Shown: positions 17,143 through 26,893, counted from the stretch's first letter. The stretch is 43,668 nucleotides of DNA from Bacillota bacterium (GCA_023387635.1 JAEWHU010000148.1:1-43668), one strand, 5' to 3'. The notes: a model not told the origin generated them from the sequence alone. Made by a program: numbers and translations.

Positions 17143-18558
17143 ATGATAAAGTTTGGTACTGGTGGATGGAGAGCTATTATAGGTGAAGAATTTACCAAGT
17201 TAAATATACAAAGACTAGCAAAAGCAATCTCTTTAAAAATGATAAATGAAGGAGTTGCAGAAAATAATATTGTATTAGGCTACGATCGTAGGTTTCTATC
17301 CAAAGAGGCCATGAGATGGGCAGGAGAAATATTTGCAGCAGATGGAATCAAAGCATATTTAGTTAATCGTTCATCACCAACCCCTCTAATCATGCACTAT
17401 GTTATGCAACATAAGATGCATTATGGAATGATGATAACTGCTAGCCATAATCCTGCTATATATAATGGAATCAAAGTGTTTACTTATGGAGGGCGTGACG
17501 CAGACGAGTTTCAGACCAAAGATATTGAGAATTACGAATGTGATCTAGAGGATGATAAAATAGTTGGTATGGATTACAAAAAAGCAGTTGATAAAGGGCT
17601 TATTGTTGAAATCAATCCTCTAAATGAATATCTTGATAACATTATTAATTCGATAGATATGGGGGCAATTAGAGATAGTGGATTAAGAGTTGGTTTAGAC
17701 CCAATGTATGGAGTGAGTGAAACATCCCTAAAAACAATCCTTTTAACTGCAAGATGTGAGGTTAGTACCATACATGAAAGACATGATACTTTATTTGGAG
17801 GAAAACTACCATCCCCATCTGCTATGACTCTTCGTAGTCTACAAAATCATGTAATAGATAAACGTCTTGATATAGGATTAGCAACGGATGGTGACGCAGA
17901 TAGAATAGGTGTAATAGATGATAATGGTAAGTTTTTACATCCGAATGAAATCTTAGTATTACTTTATTACTATCTAGTAAAATACAAAGGGTGGCATGGT
18001 CCAGCAGTTAGAAATATAGCAACAACCCATATGTTAGATAAAGTTGCTTTTAGTTTTGGAGAAAAATGTTTTGAAGTTCCAGTAGGATTTAAGCATATTG
18101 CTGCAAAAATGCATGAAACAGATGCAATTATTGGAGGAGAATCTTCTGGTGGATTGACTGTTCGTGGTCATATCTTGGGTAAGGATGGTATCTATGCTGC
18201 ATCACTTTTAGTTGAGATGATAGCGGTAACAGGAAAGAAAATTTCTGAGATAATGAAGGAAATAGAACAGGAATACGGAACAATATATATGGAAGAAAAA
18301 GATTATAGCTTCTCCTATGAAAAGAAGGAAGAAATATACCAAATTTTATTTATTGATAAACTGCTTCCAGACATACCATTTGAAATAGAAAAAGTATCTT
18401 ACCTAGATGGATGCAAGATTTATTTTAAGAATGGTGGTTGGATAAATACAAGATTTTCAGGAACAGAACCTCTCATTAGAATATTTTGTGAGATGTCAAA
18501 TGAACAAGATGCCAAATTAGTATGTGAAATATTTGAAAAGTTTTTAAACATAGATTAA
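17143..18558 (+). CDS. Alpha-D-phosphohexomutase, probably GlcNAc-phosphate mutase
   Basis: Moves phosphate between C1 and C6 of a hexose; here probably GlcNAc-1-P to GlcNAc-6-P for the phosphorylase product. The four family signatures are present in 471 residues: the phosphoserine loop TASHNP (Ser101), the Mg-binding DGDADR (249-254), the sugar-binding GGESSGG (331-337) and the phosphate-binding RFSGTEPLIR near the C-terminus. It follows the phosphorylase by 17 bases with AGAGGAGG ahead of the ATG, so it is in the same transcript. The N-terminus MIKFGTGGWRAIIGEEF is of the phosphoglucomutase/phosphomannomutase type; substrate choice is inferred from context, not from residues. Confidence 0.85.
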   Translation: MIKFGTGGWRAIIGEEFTKLNIQRLAKAISLKMINEGVAENNIVLGYDRRFLSKEAMRWAGEIFAADGIKAYLVNRSSPTPLIMHYVMQHKMHYGMMITASHNPAIYNGIKVFTYGGRDADEFQTKDIENYECDLEDDKIVGMDYKKAVDKGLIVEINPLNEYLDNIINSIDMGAIRDSGLRVGLDPMYGVSETSLKTILLTARCEVSTIHERHDTLFGGKLPSPSAMTLRSLQNHVIDKRLDIGLATDGDADRIGVIDDNGKFLHPNEILVLLYYYLVKYKGWHGPAVRNIATTHMLDKVAFSFGEKCFEVPVGFKHIAAKMHETDAIIGGESSGGLTVRGHILGKDGIYAASLLVEMIAVTGKKISEIMKEIEQEYGTIYMEEKDYSFSYEKKEEIYQILFIDKLLPDIPFEIEKVSYLDGCKIYFKNGGWINTRFSGTEPLIRIFCEMSNEQDAKLVCEIFEKFLNID

Positions 18559-18593
18559 TCATACATAATATGGTAAAATAAGAGAAAAGATAT

Positions 18594-18618
18594 AGGGTTA
18601 TTCCATTGGAATAACCCT
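18594..18618 (+). terminator. 11-bp hairpin between mutase and sensor kinase
   Basis: AGGGTTATTCC-ATT-GGAATAACCCT, a perfect stem with a three-base loop, followed by a T-rich but interrupted stretch. It is probably a partial terminator that separates enzyme genes from regulator and transport genes. Confidence 0.6.
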
Positions 18619-18650
18619 TGTCATTGTATTTATTTGGTGGGAGGTATTTA

Positions 18651-20513
18651 ATGAAGTTTCTAATTGAGAGAATGTTATATAAAAGAAGTAGGCCTATATC
18701 TTTAAGAAGAAGATTACTATTCTTAATTGTTATAACTTGGATTGTTCCAGTTGGGATTATATTTGTGTTTATATCTATGTCTTACCGTAACAGTATTATT
18801 AATAAAACGGAACAATTAATGGAAGAAGGACTTAAAAATTTTACTTCGTTCAATGCCCAGAAGATAGATGATGCTATTTCAATATCAAAGAAAACCTCCT
18901 ATGAATTAGTTATTGAAAATGCATGGATAAATTATAATAAAGACGATATAAAATATCCAGAATTTTATAAAGAAGTAACTGGAAATCTGAAAAGTAGATA
19001 TATTAATGATAATCGTTTTATAATGTCTGCATTATACTTTTGTGATGATTTAGATCGAGTATATATAACTTCTAGATATCAAAAATCTAATATTGATACT
19101 TATTTTAGCAAAGTGAAACAAGAAGCAATGAAGATAACAGAAGAAGAGACTTCAGATGCACATATGAAGATTATCGAAGGAAAACTTTACATAATACGAA
19201 ATTTATATACAACAAGGAATTATACTAAGTTTGGTACCTTAATTGTAGAACTTGATACCAGTAAACTAATTGATGCTAATATATTTAATAAAGATTATCA
19301 ACTAGAAATATATATGAATGATAAAGGCTCGATGATAACTTTTAATAATAACCAATCTTTTGATAACAGAATGACATTTACTGAGAAATTATTGAACCAT
19401 TACAATAACAAAGTAAGTAGAAAAATGATTAAAATAGATGATTCCAAGCTTAAAGGGTTATTGTATCAACAAAAGTTTAACGATTATCATATGGGGGCTG
19501 TACTTATTGCGGATAAAACTACAATGTATTCTGAATTACAAACCTTAACATATATTATGTTTTTAATTCTACTTATTGTTATACCTGTATTTATCTATAT
19601 GTTATATTTTATATCAATGCATATAACTAATCCTATGAGTCGCATGATAAAAGCATCCCAAGAACTAGAAAAAGGTAATATTGGTATGACAATTGAGGGG
19701 GAACCCATGCCAAATGCAGAATTTTCTTATTTACTTGATTCTTTTAATAGAATGTCCCATGAAGTTAAGTATTTATTTGATTATGCATATAATGAAAAAT
19801 TAGCAAGAAAAGAAGCTAAGATAATTGCCCTGCAATCACAGATTAATCCACATTTTTTAAATAATACATTAGAGATGATGAATTGGCAAGCTAGAATGAG
19901 TGGGGATATTGAGGTTTCTAAAATGATCGAGGCACTTGGAACACTTCTAGGTTATACTATGGACAGGTCTAATGAAAGACTCATTAGCTTATCTGAGGAA
20001 TTAAGGTGTGCAGATGCATATTTCTATATTATATCAATGAGATTTGGACAAAGACTTAGAATAGAGAAGGATATAGATAAAGATTTACTACAAGTTCAAG
20101 TTCCCAGATTAATATTACAACCTATCTTAGAAAATGCAGTTGTACATGGTATAGAAACAATAAATAATGGAATTATTAAGTTAAAAGTTTTTAAGAAAGA
20201 AGACAACGTACTATTACAAATAGCCAATACAGGTAAGGGTATGACTAAGGAAGATGTGGAAAGAGTAAGAGATATACTAGATGGTAAAGGGGTAAGTACT
20301 ATATCAGGAAAAGGGAAACATGTATCTTTAGGAATTTTTAATGTTAATGAAAGAATTAAATTAATTTACGGAGAAGAATACGGACTTACTATATTACCAG
20401 CAGAAGGTAATGATGTTCAAGAAACCATATCTACAATTACTATACCATATGAAAAGAAAATAGATGCTGAAAAGGAAAAGTTGCTTAAAAAACTATTGGG
20501 TAAAACTAAGTAA
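18651..20513 (+). CDS. YesM-type sensor histidine kinase
   Basis: Membrane sensor of the family that controls carbohydrate genes in Firmicutes. Counting from ATG 18651: first helix about 20-43, a large extracellular Cache-like sensing region (about 45-295), second helix about 298-322, HAMP, the His_kinase domain with the phospho-acceptor in NPHFLNNTLE (His401), and HATPase with LQPILENAVVHG and NTGKGM. The frame opens from TTG 18618, but that codon lies in a hairpin. GGGAGG at 18638-18643 points to ATG 18651. The partner is the AraC-type response regulator at 23955, and the likely signal is chitobiose outside the cell. Confidence 0.9.
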   Translation: MKFLIERMLYKRSRPISLRRRLLFLIVITWIVPVGIIFVFISMSYRNSIINKTEQLMEEGLKNFTSFNAQKIDDAISISKKTSYELVIENAWINYNKDDIKYPEFYKEVTGNLKSRYINDNRFIMSALYFCDDLDRVYITSRYQKSNIDTYFSKVKQEAMKITEEETSDAHMKIIEGKLYIIRNLYTTRNYTKFGTLIVELDTSKLIDANIFNKDYQLEIYMNDKGSMITFNNNQSFDNRMTFTEKLLNHYNNKVSRKMIKIDDSKLKGLLYQQKFNDYHMGAVLIADKTTMYSELQTLTYIMFLILLIVIPVFIYMLYFISMHITNPMSRMIKASQELEKGNIGMTIEGEPMPNAEFSYLLDSFNRMSHEVKYLFDYAYNEKLARKEAKIIALQSQINPHFLNNTLEMMNWQARMSGDIEVSKMIEALGTLLGYTMDRSNERLISLSEELRCADAYFYIISMRFGQRLRIEKDIDKDLLQVQVPRLILQPILENAVVHGIETINNGIIKLKVFKKEDNVLLQIANTGKGMTKEDVERVRDILDGKGVSTISGKGKHVSLGIFNVNERIKLIYGEEYGLTILPAEGNDVQETISTITIPYEKKIDAEKEKLLKKLLGKTK

Positions 20514-20613
20514 TGTTAATAATGACCAACTAGTGAATGGCGTGCATAATTAATAGTAGCAAGATTAAACAAATAATATCAAGACCATCTAATGAATATT
20601 GTATAATATAACT

Positions 20614-20630
20614 GTATAATAGTATTATAC
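20614..20630. promoter_or_regulatory. 17-bp perfect palindrome at a -10-like sequence
   Basis: GTATAATA-G-TATTATAC, 8-bp arms around a central G, lies 58 bases before the sugar-binding protein gene. It overlaps a TATAAT box (20615-20620). A second TATAAT is at 20602-20607. No good -35 is seen, as expected for an activated promoter. It is a candidate promoter/operator for the AraC-type regulator or a repressor. Confidence 0.5.
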
Positions 20631-20687
20631 CAGTGAGAGGGTTTGCTCTTGGCTAAAAAACTATATTAAATTTGGGAGGATTTATTT

Positions 20688-22001
20688 ATGAAAAGATTTA
20701 AACGAGTGCTATCCATTATTATGGCAGTTGTATTAGTTTTTTCTTTAATGACTGCATGTGCCAAAAAAGAAAAAGAGGTTAGTAAAGGAGATCCTGTAGC
20801 AACTACTGAACCTAAAAAGGAACCTACAAAAGAACCAATTACATTAACAACGGTATCAATGTACGGTGGGGCAGATGCGAAAGCTCCTACATATCAAGAA
20901 ATCAATAAAAAATTCATGGATGATAATCCACACGTAACAATAGAAGATGATTCTCAAATGTCAGACCAAGATTGGAAAACAAGAGTTGCAGCAGATTTTG
21001 CAGTAGGTAATGAACCAGATGTAATTCTATACTTTACCGATGCAAATGCAAGTGATGTTTTAGCAGCAGATAAATTTGTAACCCTTGATGAGATTAAAGC
21101 AGTATATCCAGAATATGCAGCTGATACTCTCGAAAGTGCATTAGCAGCAGTAACAAATCCAGATGGTGTTAGAAGAGCAGTTCCTACTGTTGGTTATTGG
21201 GAAGGGTTATTTGTTAATAAAGATCTTTTTGAACAATATAGTCTTGAATTACCAACGGATTGGGATAAGTTAGTAACAGCAATTGATACATTTAAAGCAA
21301 ATGATATTATTCCAATCGCAGTTTCTTTAAATACAGTACCACATTATTGGATAGAACACTTAATGCTTTCAGCAGCAGGCCTAGAAGGATATGAAACAGT
21401 TCCACAAGCAGCTCCAGCTGATTGGATTGCAGGTCTTAATATGTTTAAAACATTAAGAGATATGGGTGCTTTCCCTGTTGATACAGATACAATTGACAAT
21501 GAGTTAGCTGGTGAATTATTTAAATCTAAAAAAGCAGCAATGCAACTTGACGGGGCATGGTTTGCAGGTAATATTCCAGATCAAGACAATACAATCGTAA
21601 TGGCATTCCCTAATATACCAGGTGCGAAAGCAGCAGAAAAAGCTATGGTTGGTGGTATGTCATCAGGTTTCTATATTACTAAGAAAGCTTGGGATGATCC
21701 AGCTAAGAGGGATGCAGCTGTAAAATTTGTAATGGCACATACAAGCAAAGAATCTATAACTAAATATTGGAATGGTAATGGTCAACCATCCGTTGCTGTA
21801 GATCCACTTGATAATATGACTCCACTTGCTTTATCAGGTATTGAATTAAGTAATAATGCAACAAGTATTTCAGCACCAACAGATGCAAGAATATCTCAAG
21901 AAGCATATAACACTTTTGCTGCAGGAATTGTAGAAATCTCTACTGGTGCAAAAACTCCAGAAACTTTAATTAATGAAATTTTAGCAATTAACAGCAAATA
22001 A
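20688..22001 (+). CDS. Family 1 sugar-binding lipoprotein
   Basis: Extracellular ligand-binding subunit of a carbohydrate ABC importer, lipid-anchored. The signal peptide MKRFKRVLSIIMAVVL leads to the lipobox LMTAC (Cys24). A Lys/Glu/Pro linker of about 25 residues follows, then the family 1 fold, with a substrate-region DVILYFTD early and QLDGAWFAGN in the second half. GGGAGG sits eight bases before the ATG. Two permeases follow after a terminator-like hairpin, a common way of making excess binding protein. The context of chitobiose phosphorylase and NagB makes GlcNAc oligosaccharides the likely ligand; cello-oligosaccharides are the alternative. Confidence 0.9.
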   Translation: MKRFKRVLSIIMAVVLVFSLMTACAKKEKEVSKGDPVATTEPKKEPTKEPITLTTVSMYGGADAKAPTYQEINKKFMDDNPHVTIEDDSQMSDQDWKTRVAADFAVGNEPDVILYFTDANASDVLAADKFVTLDEIKAVYPEYAADTLESALAAVTNPDGVRRAVPTVGYWEGLFVNKDLFEQYSLELPTDWDKLVTAIDTFKANDIIPIAVSLNTVPHYWIEHLMLSAAGLEGYETVPQAAPADWIAGLNMFKTLRDMGAFPVDTDTIDNELAGELFKSKKAAMQLDGAWFAGNIPDQDNTIVMAFPNIPGAKAAEKAMVGGMSSGFYITKKAWDDPAKRDAAVKFVMAHTSKESITKYWNGNGQPSVAVDPLDNMTPLALSGIELSNNATSISAPTDARISQEAYNTFAAGIVEISTGAKTPETLINEILAINSK

Positions 22002-22014
22002 TAAACCAATGATA

Positions 22015-22057
22015 GAATAAAAGGCAGTAAAATAAAAGGCAGTAAAATAAAAGGCAG
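22015..22057 (+). repeat. 15-bp tandem repeat, three units
   Basis: GAATAAAAGGCAGTA (22015-22029), AAATAAAAGGCAGTA (22030-22044) and AAATAAAAGGCAG (22045-22057). The last copy forms the left arm of the following hairpin, so the repeat looks like a multiplication of the terminator's 5' half. Confidence 0.9.
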
Positions 22058-22086
22058 AGGGGTTATACATCGGCCCTTCTGTTTTT
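22055..22086 (+). terminator. Attenuating terminator between binding protein and permeases
   Basis: CAGAGGGG (22055-22062) pairs with CCCTTCTG (22074-22081) with one G-U pair, followed by TTTTT. It probably stops part of the transcripts, so binding protein exceeds permease. Confidence 0.75.
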
Positions 22087-22118
22087 ATTAAAATTTATTA
22101 AAGGAAGGCGAGATTTTA

Positions 22119-23000
22119 ATGCTTTATAAAAAAAAATTACCTCTTATTGTATTCTTATTACCTGGTTTAATATTAATGATTGTATTCCTTTATAAACCAT
22201 TTGTAGAAAATATATATAATAGCTTTTTTGATATGGCAACATGGATAAAGATGCCAGGTAAGGATTGGAAGTTTATTGGACTCTCTAATTATAGAAAATT
22301 ACTATCTGATCCTAAAATTAGAATTTCCATAATAAATTCTTTTAAAATGATGGGATTAACTATTATATTTCAAGTAGGTTTTGGATTTATTCTCGCAATT
22401 CTAGTGAAATCAATTAAACGAGGACAACAAATTTTTAGAACAATATACTTTTTCCCAATTGTAATCTCTGCAACAGCTATAGGTTTAATATTTAAATTAT
22501 TTTATACTTATAATGGGGGAATGTTAAATCAAATATTAGAGTATTTTGATAAAACTCCAGTTAACTGGTTAGCACCAGCAACAGCTTTTATTATGGTAGC
22601 TATTCCCACGCTTTGGAACTATGTAGGGTTTTATTTTGTAATTATTCTTACTGGACTTTGTGATATATCAGATGATATCTATGAAGCTGCTGATATCGAT
22701 GGTTGTACTAAGTTTAAGCAAGTTTTTTATATTACAATTCCTTTACTTAGAGGGGTTATATGCACGTGTATTACATTGGCAGTTACAGGAGCATTAAAAG
22801 TATTTGACTTACCTTGGGTTATAGCGCCAAAAGGTGCACCACAAGGTGTTACTCATTTTCTAGGAACTTATATGTATGAACAGACATTTGCTATAGGTGA
22901 TATTGATTATGGTTCTGTAATTGCACTGGTTATAGTCGTTTTTGGGGTTATCGTATCTCAATTAGTATCCACATTAATTAAACCAGATGCTAATCTTTAG
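22119..23000 (+). CDS. Sugar ABC permease (MalF/UgpA type)
   Basis: First membrane subunit of the sugar importer, 293 residues, with six predicted helices; the first is LPLIVFLLPGLILMIVFLY. The EAA loop that docks the ATPase is YEAADIDGCTKFKQVFYITIPLL. AAAGGAAGG stands ahead of the ATG. It is followed at 11 bases by its partner permease. No ATPase gene is present in the cluster, as is usual for Firmicutes sugar importers that share an MsmK/MsiK-type ATPase. Confidence 0.93.
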   Translation: MLYKKKLPLIVFLLPGLILMIVFLYKPFVENIYNSFFDMATWIKMPGKDWKFIGLSNYRKLLSDPKIRISIINSFKMMGLTIIFQVGFGFILAILVKSIKRGQQIFRTIYFFPIVISATAIGLIFKLFYTYNGGMLNQILEYFDKTPVNWLAPATAFIMVAIPTLWNYVGFYFVIILTGLCDISDDIYEAADIDGCTKFKQVFYITIPLLRGVICTCITLAVTGALKVFDLPWVIAPKGAPQGVTHFLGTYMYEQTFAIGDIDYGSVIALVIVVFGVIVSQLVSTLIKPDANL

Positions 23001-23011
23001 GAGGATATAAG

Positions 23012-23851
23012 ATGAGTAAAAATAAAAAGAAAATATCTATTCCCTACATAATTATATATTTAATACTTATTCTTTGGGGAATAACAACAGTATTTCCTTT
23101 CTTGTGGGTAATAATCAACTCATTTAAACCATCTAGAGAAGTACTTACAAGTTCGTTTTCCCTTCCAAAAGAATTTACATTAGATAATTATATCAATGCA
23201 TTTACGAGACAGAATATTTTGGTATCCTATAAGAATAGTTTAGTTATATCGGGAAGTGTAACAGTTGGAGTTATGATATTAGCATCCATGATGGCATTTG
23301 CTATGACTAGGTATAAGTTTAGAGGAAAAGCATTAATATATAGCCTTATTGTATCTAGTTTAATGTTTCCAGCTTTTTCAACCATAGTACCTGTTTTTAA
23401 GATGATGACTTCCTTGAATTTACTTAGTAAACCTATTAGTGTTATATTACCTCAAATTGCTGGTAATCTAAGTTTTGCAACACTAATTATGATGGGTTTT
23501 TTAAGGGGTCTACCAATTGAAATGGAGGAAGCTGCCTATATGGAAGGTGGTAATGTATTTCAGGTATTTGGAAAGATTATAGTACCTTTATCAAGACCTT
23601 CTCTTGCAACCGTAGCTATTTTCTGTTTCTTATGGTCATATAATGATTTATTTACTCAGTTAATAATGATAAGAAGGAGAGTAAAATATCCTGTTAGTAC
23701 ATTATTAAATGAAATTAGTTCTCAATATGGAACTGATTTTGGTTTAATGGCATCTTCTGTAACCTTAATAATCATACCTGTGTTAATCATCTATATATTT
23801 CTTCAGAAGAATATAATAAGTGGATTGACAGCAGGAGCAATTAAAGGCTAG
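23012..23851 (+). CDS. Sugar ABC permease (MalG/UgpE type)
   Basis: Second membrane subunit, 279 residues, six helices. It has the typical N-terminus WGITTVFPFLWVIINSFKP followed by REVLTSSFSLPKEFTLDNY, and the EAA loop EMEEAAYMEGGNVFQVFGKIIVPLSRP. TAGGAGGATATAAG precedes the ATG, and it is closely coupled to the upstream permease. After it come about 100 bases without a terminator before the response regulator, so regulator and transporter are probably co-transcribed. Confidence 0.93.
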   Translation: MSKNKKKISIPYIIIYLILILWGITTVFPFLWVIINSFKPSREVLTSSFSLPKEFTLDNYINAFTRQNILVSYKNSLVISGSVTVGVMILASMMAFAMTRYKFRGKALIYSLIVSSLMFPAFSTIVPVFKMMTSLNLLSKPISVILPQIAGNLSFATLIMMGFLRGLPIEMEEAAYMEGGNVFQVFGKIIVPLSRPSLATVAIFCFLWSYNDLFTQLIMIRRRVKYPVSTLLNEISSQYGTDFGLMASSVTLIIIPVLIIYIFLQKNIISGLTAGAIKG

Positions 23852-23954
23852 AATAATATGTAAATAGAGGGAATCATTAGAGTAGTAAATTCTATTACGA
23901 TACTAAAGTAACATAAGATGGATTGGGGCCTTTGTAGAGATGGGGGATGATACT

Positions 23955-24728
23955 ATGTATAAAGTTGTAATTATTGATGATGAACCGATTATTGTAGAAG
24001 GGATATCTAGGATGATTCCTTGGGAGAAATTTGGCTGCCAAATTGTAGATACTGCTAATGATGGAAATGAGGGGATTGAAGTAATTAGGAGTATAAAACC
24101 TCATATCGTATTTACAGATATTGCAATGCCTGGTTTGGACGGACTTAGTATGCTAGCTGGAATAAAATCAGAATTTTCTAATACGGAAATAAGTATATTA
24201 ACAGGTTTTCGTGATTTTGAATATGCACAAAAAGCTATAAGTCTAGGGGTCACAAGATTTTTGTTAAAGCCATCCAACATGAAAGAAATAGAAGAGGCGA
24301 TTGTTGTAATGGTCTCTAATCTAAGGGCTAAAAACATATTACCAGCATCCGAATGTATTGATAATACAGAGAATAAACCTGATGGTGCTGCAAACAGTTT
24401 TATTGTAAATAATGCATTAAAATATATAGAAAAAAATTATGCTCATAAAATAACACTTTCAGAAGTTGCTGAAAAAACATACATAAGTCAATGGCATTTA
24501 AGTAAACTTTTAAACAAACATATGGGGCAAAACTTTTCTGAAATATTAAACAATATTAGGGTGAATGAAGCAAAGAATTTGTTAAAAGATCCTTCTCTTA
24601 GAATAGGTGATATAGCTGAAAAAGTAGGTTTTGTAGACGTTGCTCATTTCTCAAGAGTGTTTAGAAAAAATACTGGAATCTCTGCTAATGAATATCGCAA
24701 CTCCATCGCTGTGAAGGACATAAATTAA
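23955..24728 (+). CDS. YesN-type response regulator, compact (receiver plus AraC HTH)
   Basis: DNA-binding partner of the YesM-type kinase. The receiver domain (about 1-120) starts MYKVVIIDDEPIIVEGI with the acidic pair, has the phospho-acceptor Asp in FTDIAMPGLDG and Lys in FLLKPS. The double helix-turn-helix of AraC type fills about 150-250 (ITLSEVAEKTYISQWHLSKL and DIAEKVGFVDVAHFSRVFRK). At about 257 residues it lacks the long middle region found in many YesN proteins. An ATG also occurs at 23940, but GGGGGA at 23942-23947 is placed to serve ATG 23955, where the family's usual N-terminus begins. Confidence 0.9.
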   Translation: MYKVVIIDDEPIIVEGISRMIPWEKFGCQIVDTANDGNEGIEVIRSIKPHIVFTDIAMPGLDGLSMLAGIKSEFSNTEISILTGFRDFEYAQKAISLGVTRFLLKPSNMKEIEEAIVVMVSNLRAKNILPASECIDNTENKPDGAANSFIVNNALKYIEKNYAHKITLSEVAEKTYISQWHLSKLLNKHMGQNFSEILNNIRVNEAKNLLKDPSLRIGDIAEKVGFVDVAHFSRVFRKNTGISANEYRNSIAVKDIN

Positions 24729-24795
24729 CAAGGATAATAATCTTTTAAGTTCCAACTGCCTTTTACTATGATAATAGAAAAGAGAGTGTAGATAA

Positions 24796-26844
24796 ATGCG
24801 AAGCATCAAAATCAAGTTAATTGGGGTCTTTATAATTCCGATTCTATTTATAGTTTTGCTCGGATTAATATCTTATAATAAAGCACTTGAAGGAATCGTC
24901 AATATATACGAGGGAGCAGTTCTAGAAACAATAGAAGCAACAGGAAGAAATTTTGAACTAGGATTTAAGTCTATTTATGCAACAACAACACAACTATCAG
25001 TTGATGATAAATTAAAAAATCCAAAAGAATATGGTTCTTTAAAAGGTGTACATAAATCCATAATAGCAAACTTAACTGCAGATGAAATGATAAGTAATAT
25101 ACATGTTTTTTCAATTGATGGAGTTGGTATTTCTTCCAAAATTGGGGTTTTAAAAGAGGATATATATAAAGAATTTGTAGATTCAGTGGATGGAGCTTAC
25201 TTTAAAGACGATAGTATAAACGCAGTATGGGTTGGAACTCATTCTTTTGTAGATAAAAAATTTAAGACGGAGGATACCGATTATGGTATTTCTCTTGTTA
25301 ATAAAGTAAGAGATTCTAGTGGTTTTTCTGGAAAAGGTGGAAAAACAATTGGCTATATTATAACTGATATTAAAATGGATGCTATTATTCAGCTATTAAA
25401 CAGTTTTAATCTAGGTAATGGTAGTATTAGTGGCTTTATTACTAGTGATGGCAAAGAAATTATTGTAGTTAACCAGAATATGGAGATTGATAATAAAATA
25501 AGTAATAGTGAAAGTGTGTTTGTGTCCCAAGATTTTTATAAAAGGGCATACCAGAGTGTAAATACAAGTGGTGCTACTTATGAAGTCTACAATGGTAAAG
25601 ATTATTTTTTTATCTATTCAAAAATAAACACATCGGACTCTATGGTATGTGCTTTAATTCCAAAGGACATTATAAAGGAAAAAGCAAGTGATATTAAAAC
25701 AATTACAATGTGGTTTGTTCTTGTTGCTTGTATAGTTGCAATTGTAATAGGTACTATAATGGCGTCTAATATTGGGAACACCATAAGTAAAGTGGTAAAA
25801 ACATTATCTAAAGCAGCATCAGGAGATCTAACAACTAAGATATGTATTAATAGGAAAGACGAATTTAAAACTTTAGCTGACTCTGTTAATCATATGATTC
25901 AAAGTATGAAGTTATTAATTGAAGAAGTAAATAATGTGAGTAATACTGTTTCTACTTCTACAAATAATGTAGCATATACTTCTAGTGAACTATATGCTTC
26001 TACGAAAGAAATAACCTCTTTGGCTAGTGAGATTGATATGGGTGTAATGAAACAAGTAGGAGATACAGAGGGTTGTTTAAGACAGATGTCTTACTTGTCT
26101 GATAAGGTAAATACAGTATATAAAAATACGGAAGATATGAAAGAAATAACCATAAATACTAAAAGCATTACGGGAGATGGCATCGTTACTATAGATGAAT
26201 TATATGAAAAAGCTAAGTTAACGACTAACATTACCCATATGGTCATTGATAATATTGAAATGTTAAGTAAGGAAATAGACAGTACAAGAAACATCATTAA
26301 TACAATCAATGAAATTGCAGAACAAACAAATTTACTAGCCTTAAATGCTACCATTGAAGCTGCAAGAGCAGGTGTATATGGAAAAGGATTTGTTGTTGTT
26401 GCTGATGAAATTCGTAAACTTGCAGAGCAATCTTTAAAAGCATCAAATCATATTGAAGTAATAATAAATAATGTTCAAAAGAGAACGAATGAAACAGTTG
26501 ATACTGCAAGAGAAGCAGTAGTTATTGTTAAATCGCAAGACAATGCGCTAGATAAGGCTATAGATTTCTTTCAAAGTATTAACAATCGCGTGGAGAATTT
26601 GGCATATTCACTAGGTGAAATAATAGAGGGTGTATCTGAAATAGAGCATGCTAAAAATGAAACATTAGGTGTAGTAAAAAACATCACTTATGTAGTGGAA
26701 GAAACAGCTGCTGTATCAGAACAAATAAATGGATTAGCATGTAAACAATTATCAGCTGTGGAAAAACTTAATGATGCGGTAAACCATTTGGAAAAAGATA
26801 CAACAACATTAGATAAATCCATTCGTATCTTTCATATACCATAA
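24796..26844 (+). CDS. Methyl-accepting chemotaxis protein
   Basis: Chemoreceptor of 682 residues. It has an N-terminal helix (about 7-27), an extracellular Cache-like ligand domain (about 30-300), a second helix (about 305-325, MWFVLVACIVAIVIGTIMAS), HAMP, and a cytoplasmic coiled-coil whose hairpin tip carries the invariant EQTNLLALNATIEAARAG. The tip is intact, so it should couple to CheA/CheW. It lies 67 bases after the response regulator and 49 before nagB. That suggests swimming towards GlcNAc sugars is switched on together with their uptake. The Shine-Dalgarno (GAGAGTG) is weak. Confidence 0.93.
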   Translation: MRSIKIKLIGVFIIPILFIVLLGLISYNKALEGIVNIYEGAVLETIEATGRNFELGFKSIYATTTQLSVDDKLKNPKEYGSLKGVHKSIIANLTADEMISNIHVFSIDGVGISSKIGVLKEDIYKEFVDSVDGAYFKDDSINAVWVGTHSFVDKKFKTEDTDYGISLVNKVRDSSGFSGKGGKTIGYIITDIKMDAIIQLLNSFNLGNGSISGFITSDGKEIIVVNQNMEIDNKISNSESVFVSQDFYKRAYQSVNTSGATYEVYNGKDYFFIYSKINTSDSMVCALIPKDIIKEKASDIKTITMWFVLVACIVAIVIGTIMASNIGNTISKVVKTLSKAASGDLTTKICINRKDEFKTLADSVNHMIQSMKLLIEEVNNVSNTVSTSTNNVAYTSSELYASTKEITSLASEIDMGVMKQVGDTEGCLRQMSYLSDKVNTVYKNTEDMKEITINTKSITGDGIVTIDELYEKAKLTTNITHMVIDNIEMLSKEIDSTRNIINTINEIAEQTNLLALNATIEAARAGVYGKGFVVVADEIRKLAEQSLKASNHIEVIINNVQKRTNETVDTAREAVVIVKSQDNALDKAIDFFQSINNRVENLAYSLGEIIEGVSEIEHAKNETLGVVKNITYVVEETAAVSEQINGLACKQLSAVEKLNDAVNHLEKDTTTLDKSIRIFHIP

Positions 26845-26893
26845 AGAAAAATGAACTTTAAACTTAAGTGATAAAACGAAAGGACTATGATAA

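Noticed and set aside
18618..18650. TTG start of the YesM-type kinase
   Set aside because: It lies at the edge of a hairpin without a ribosome site; ATG 18651 has GGGAGG at the right distance.
20688..23851. Incomplete sugar importer (missing ATPase taken as gene loss)
   Set aside because: Firmicutes sugar importers of this class commonly share one ATPase encoded elsewhere.
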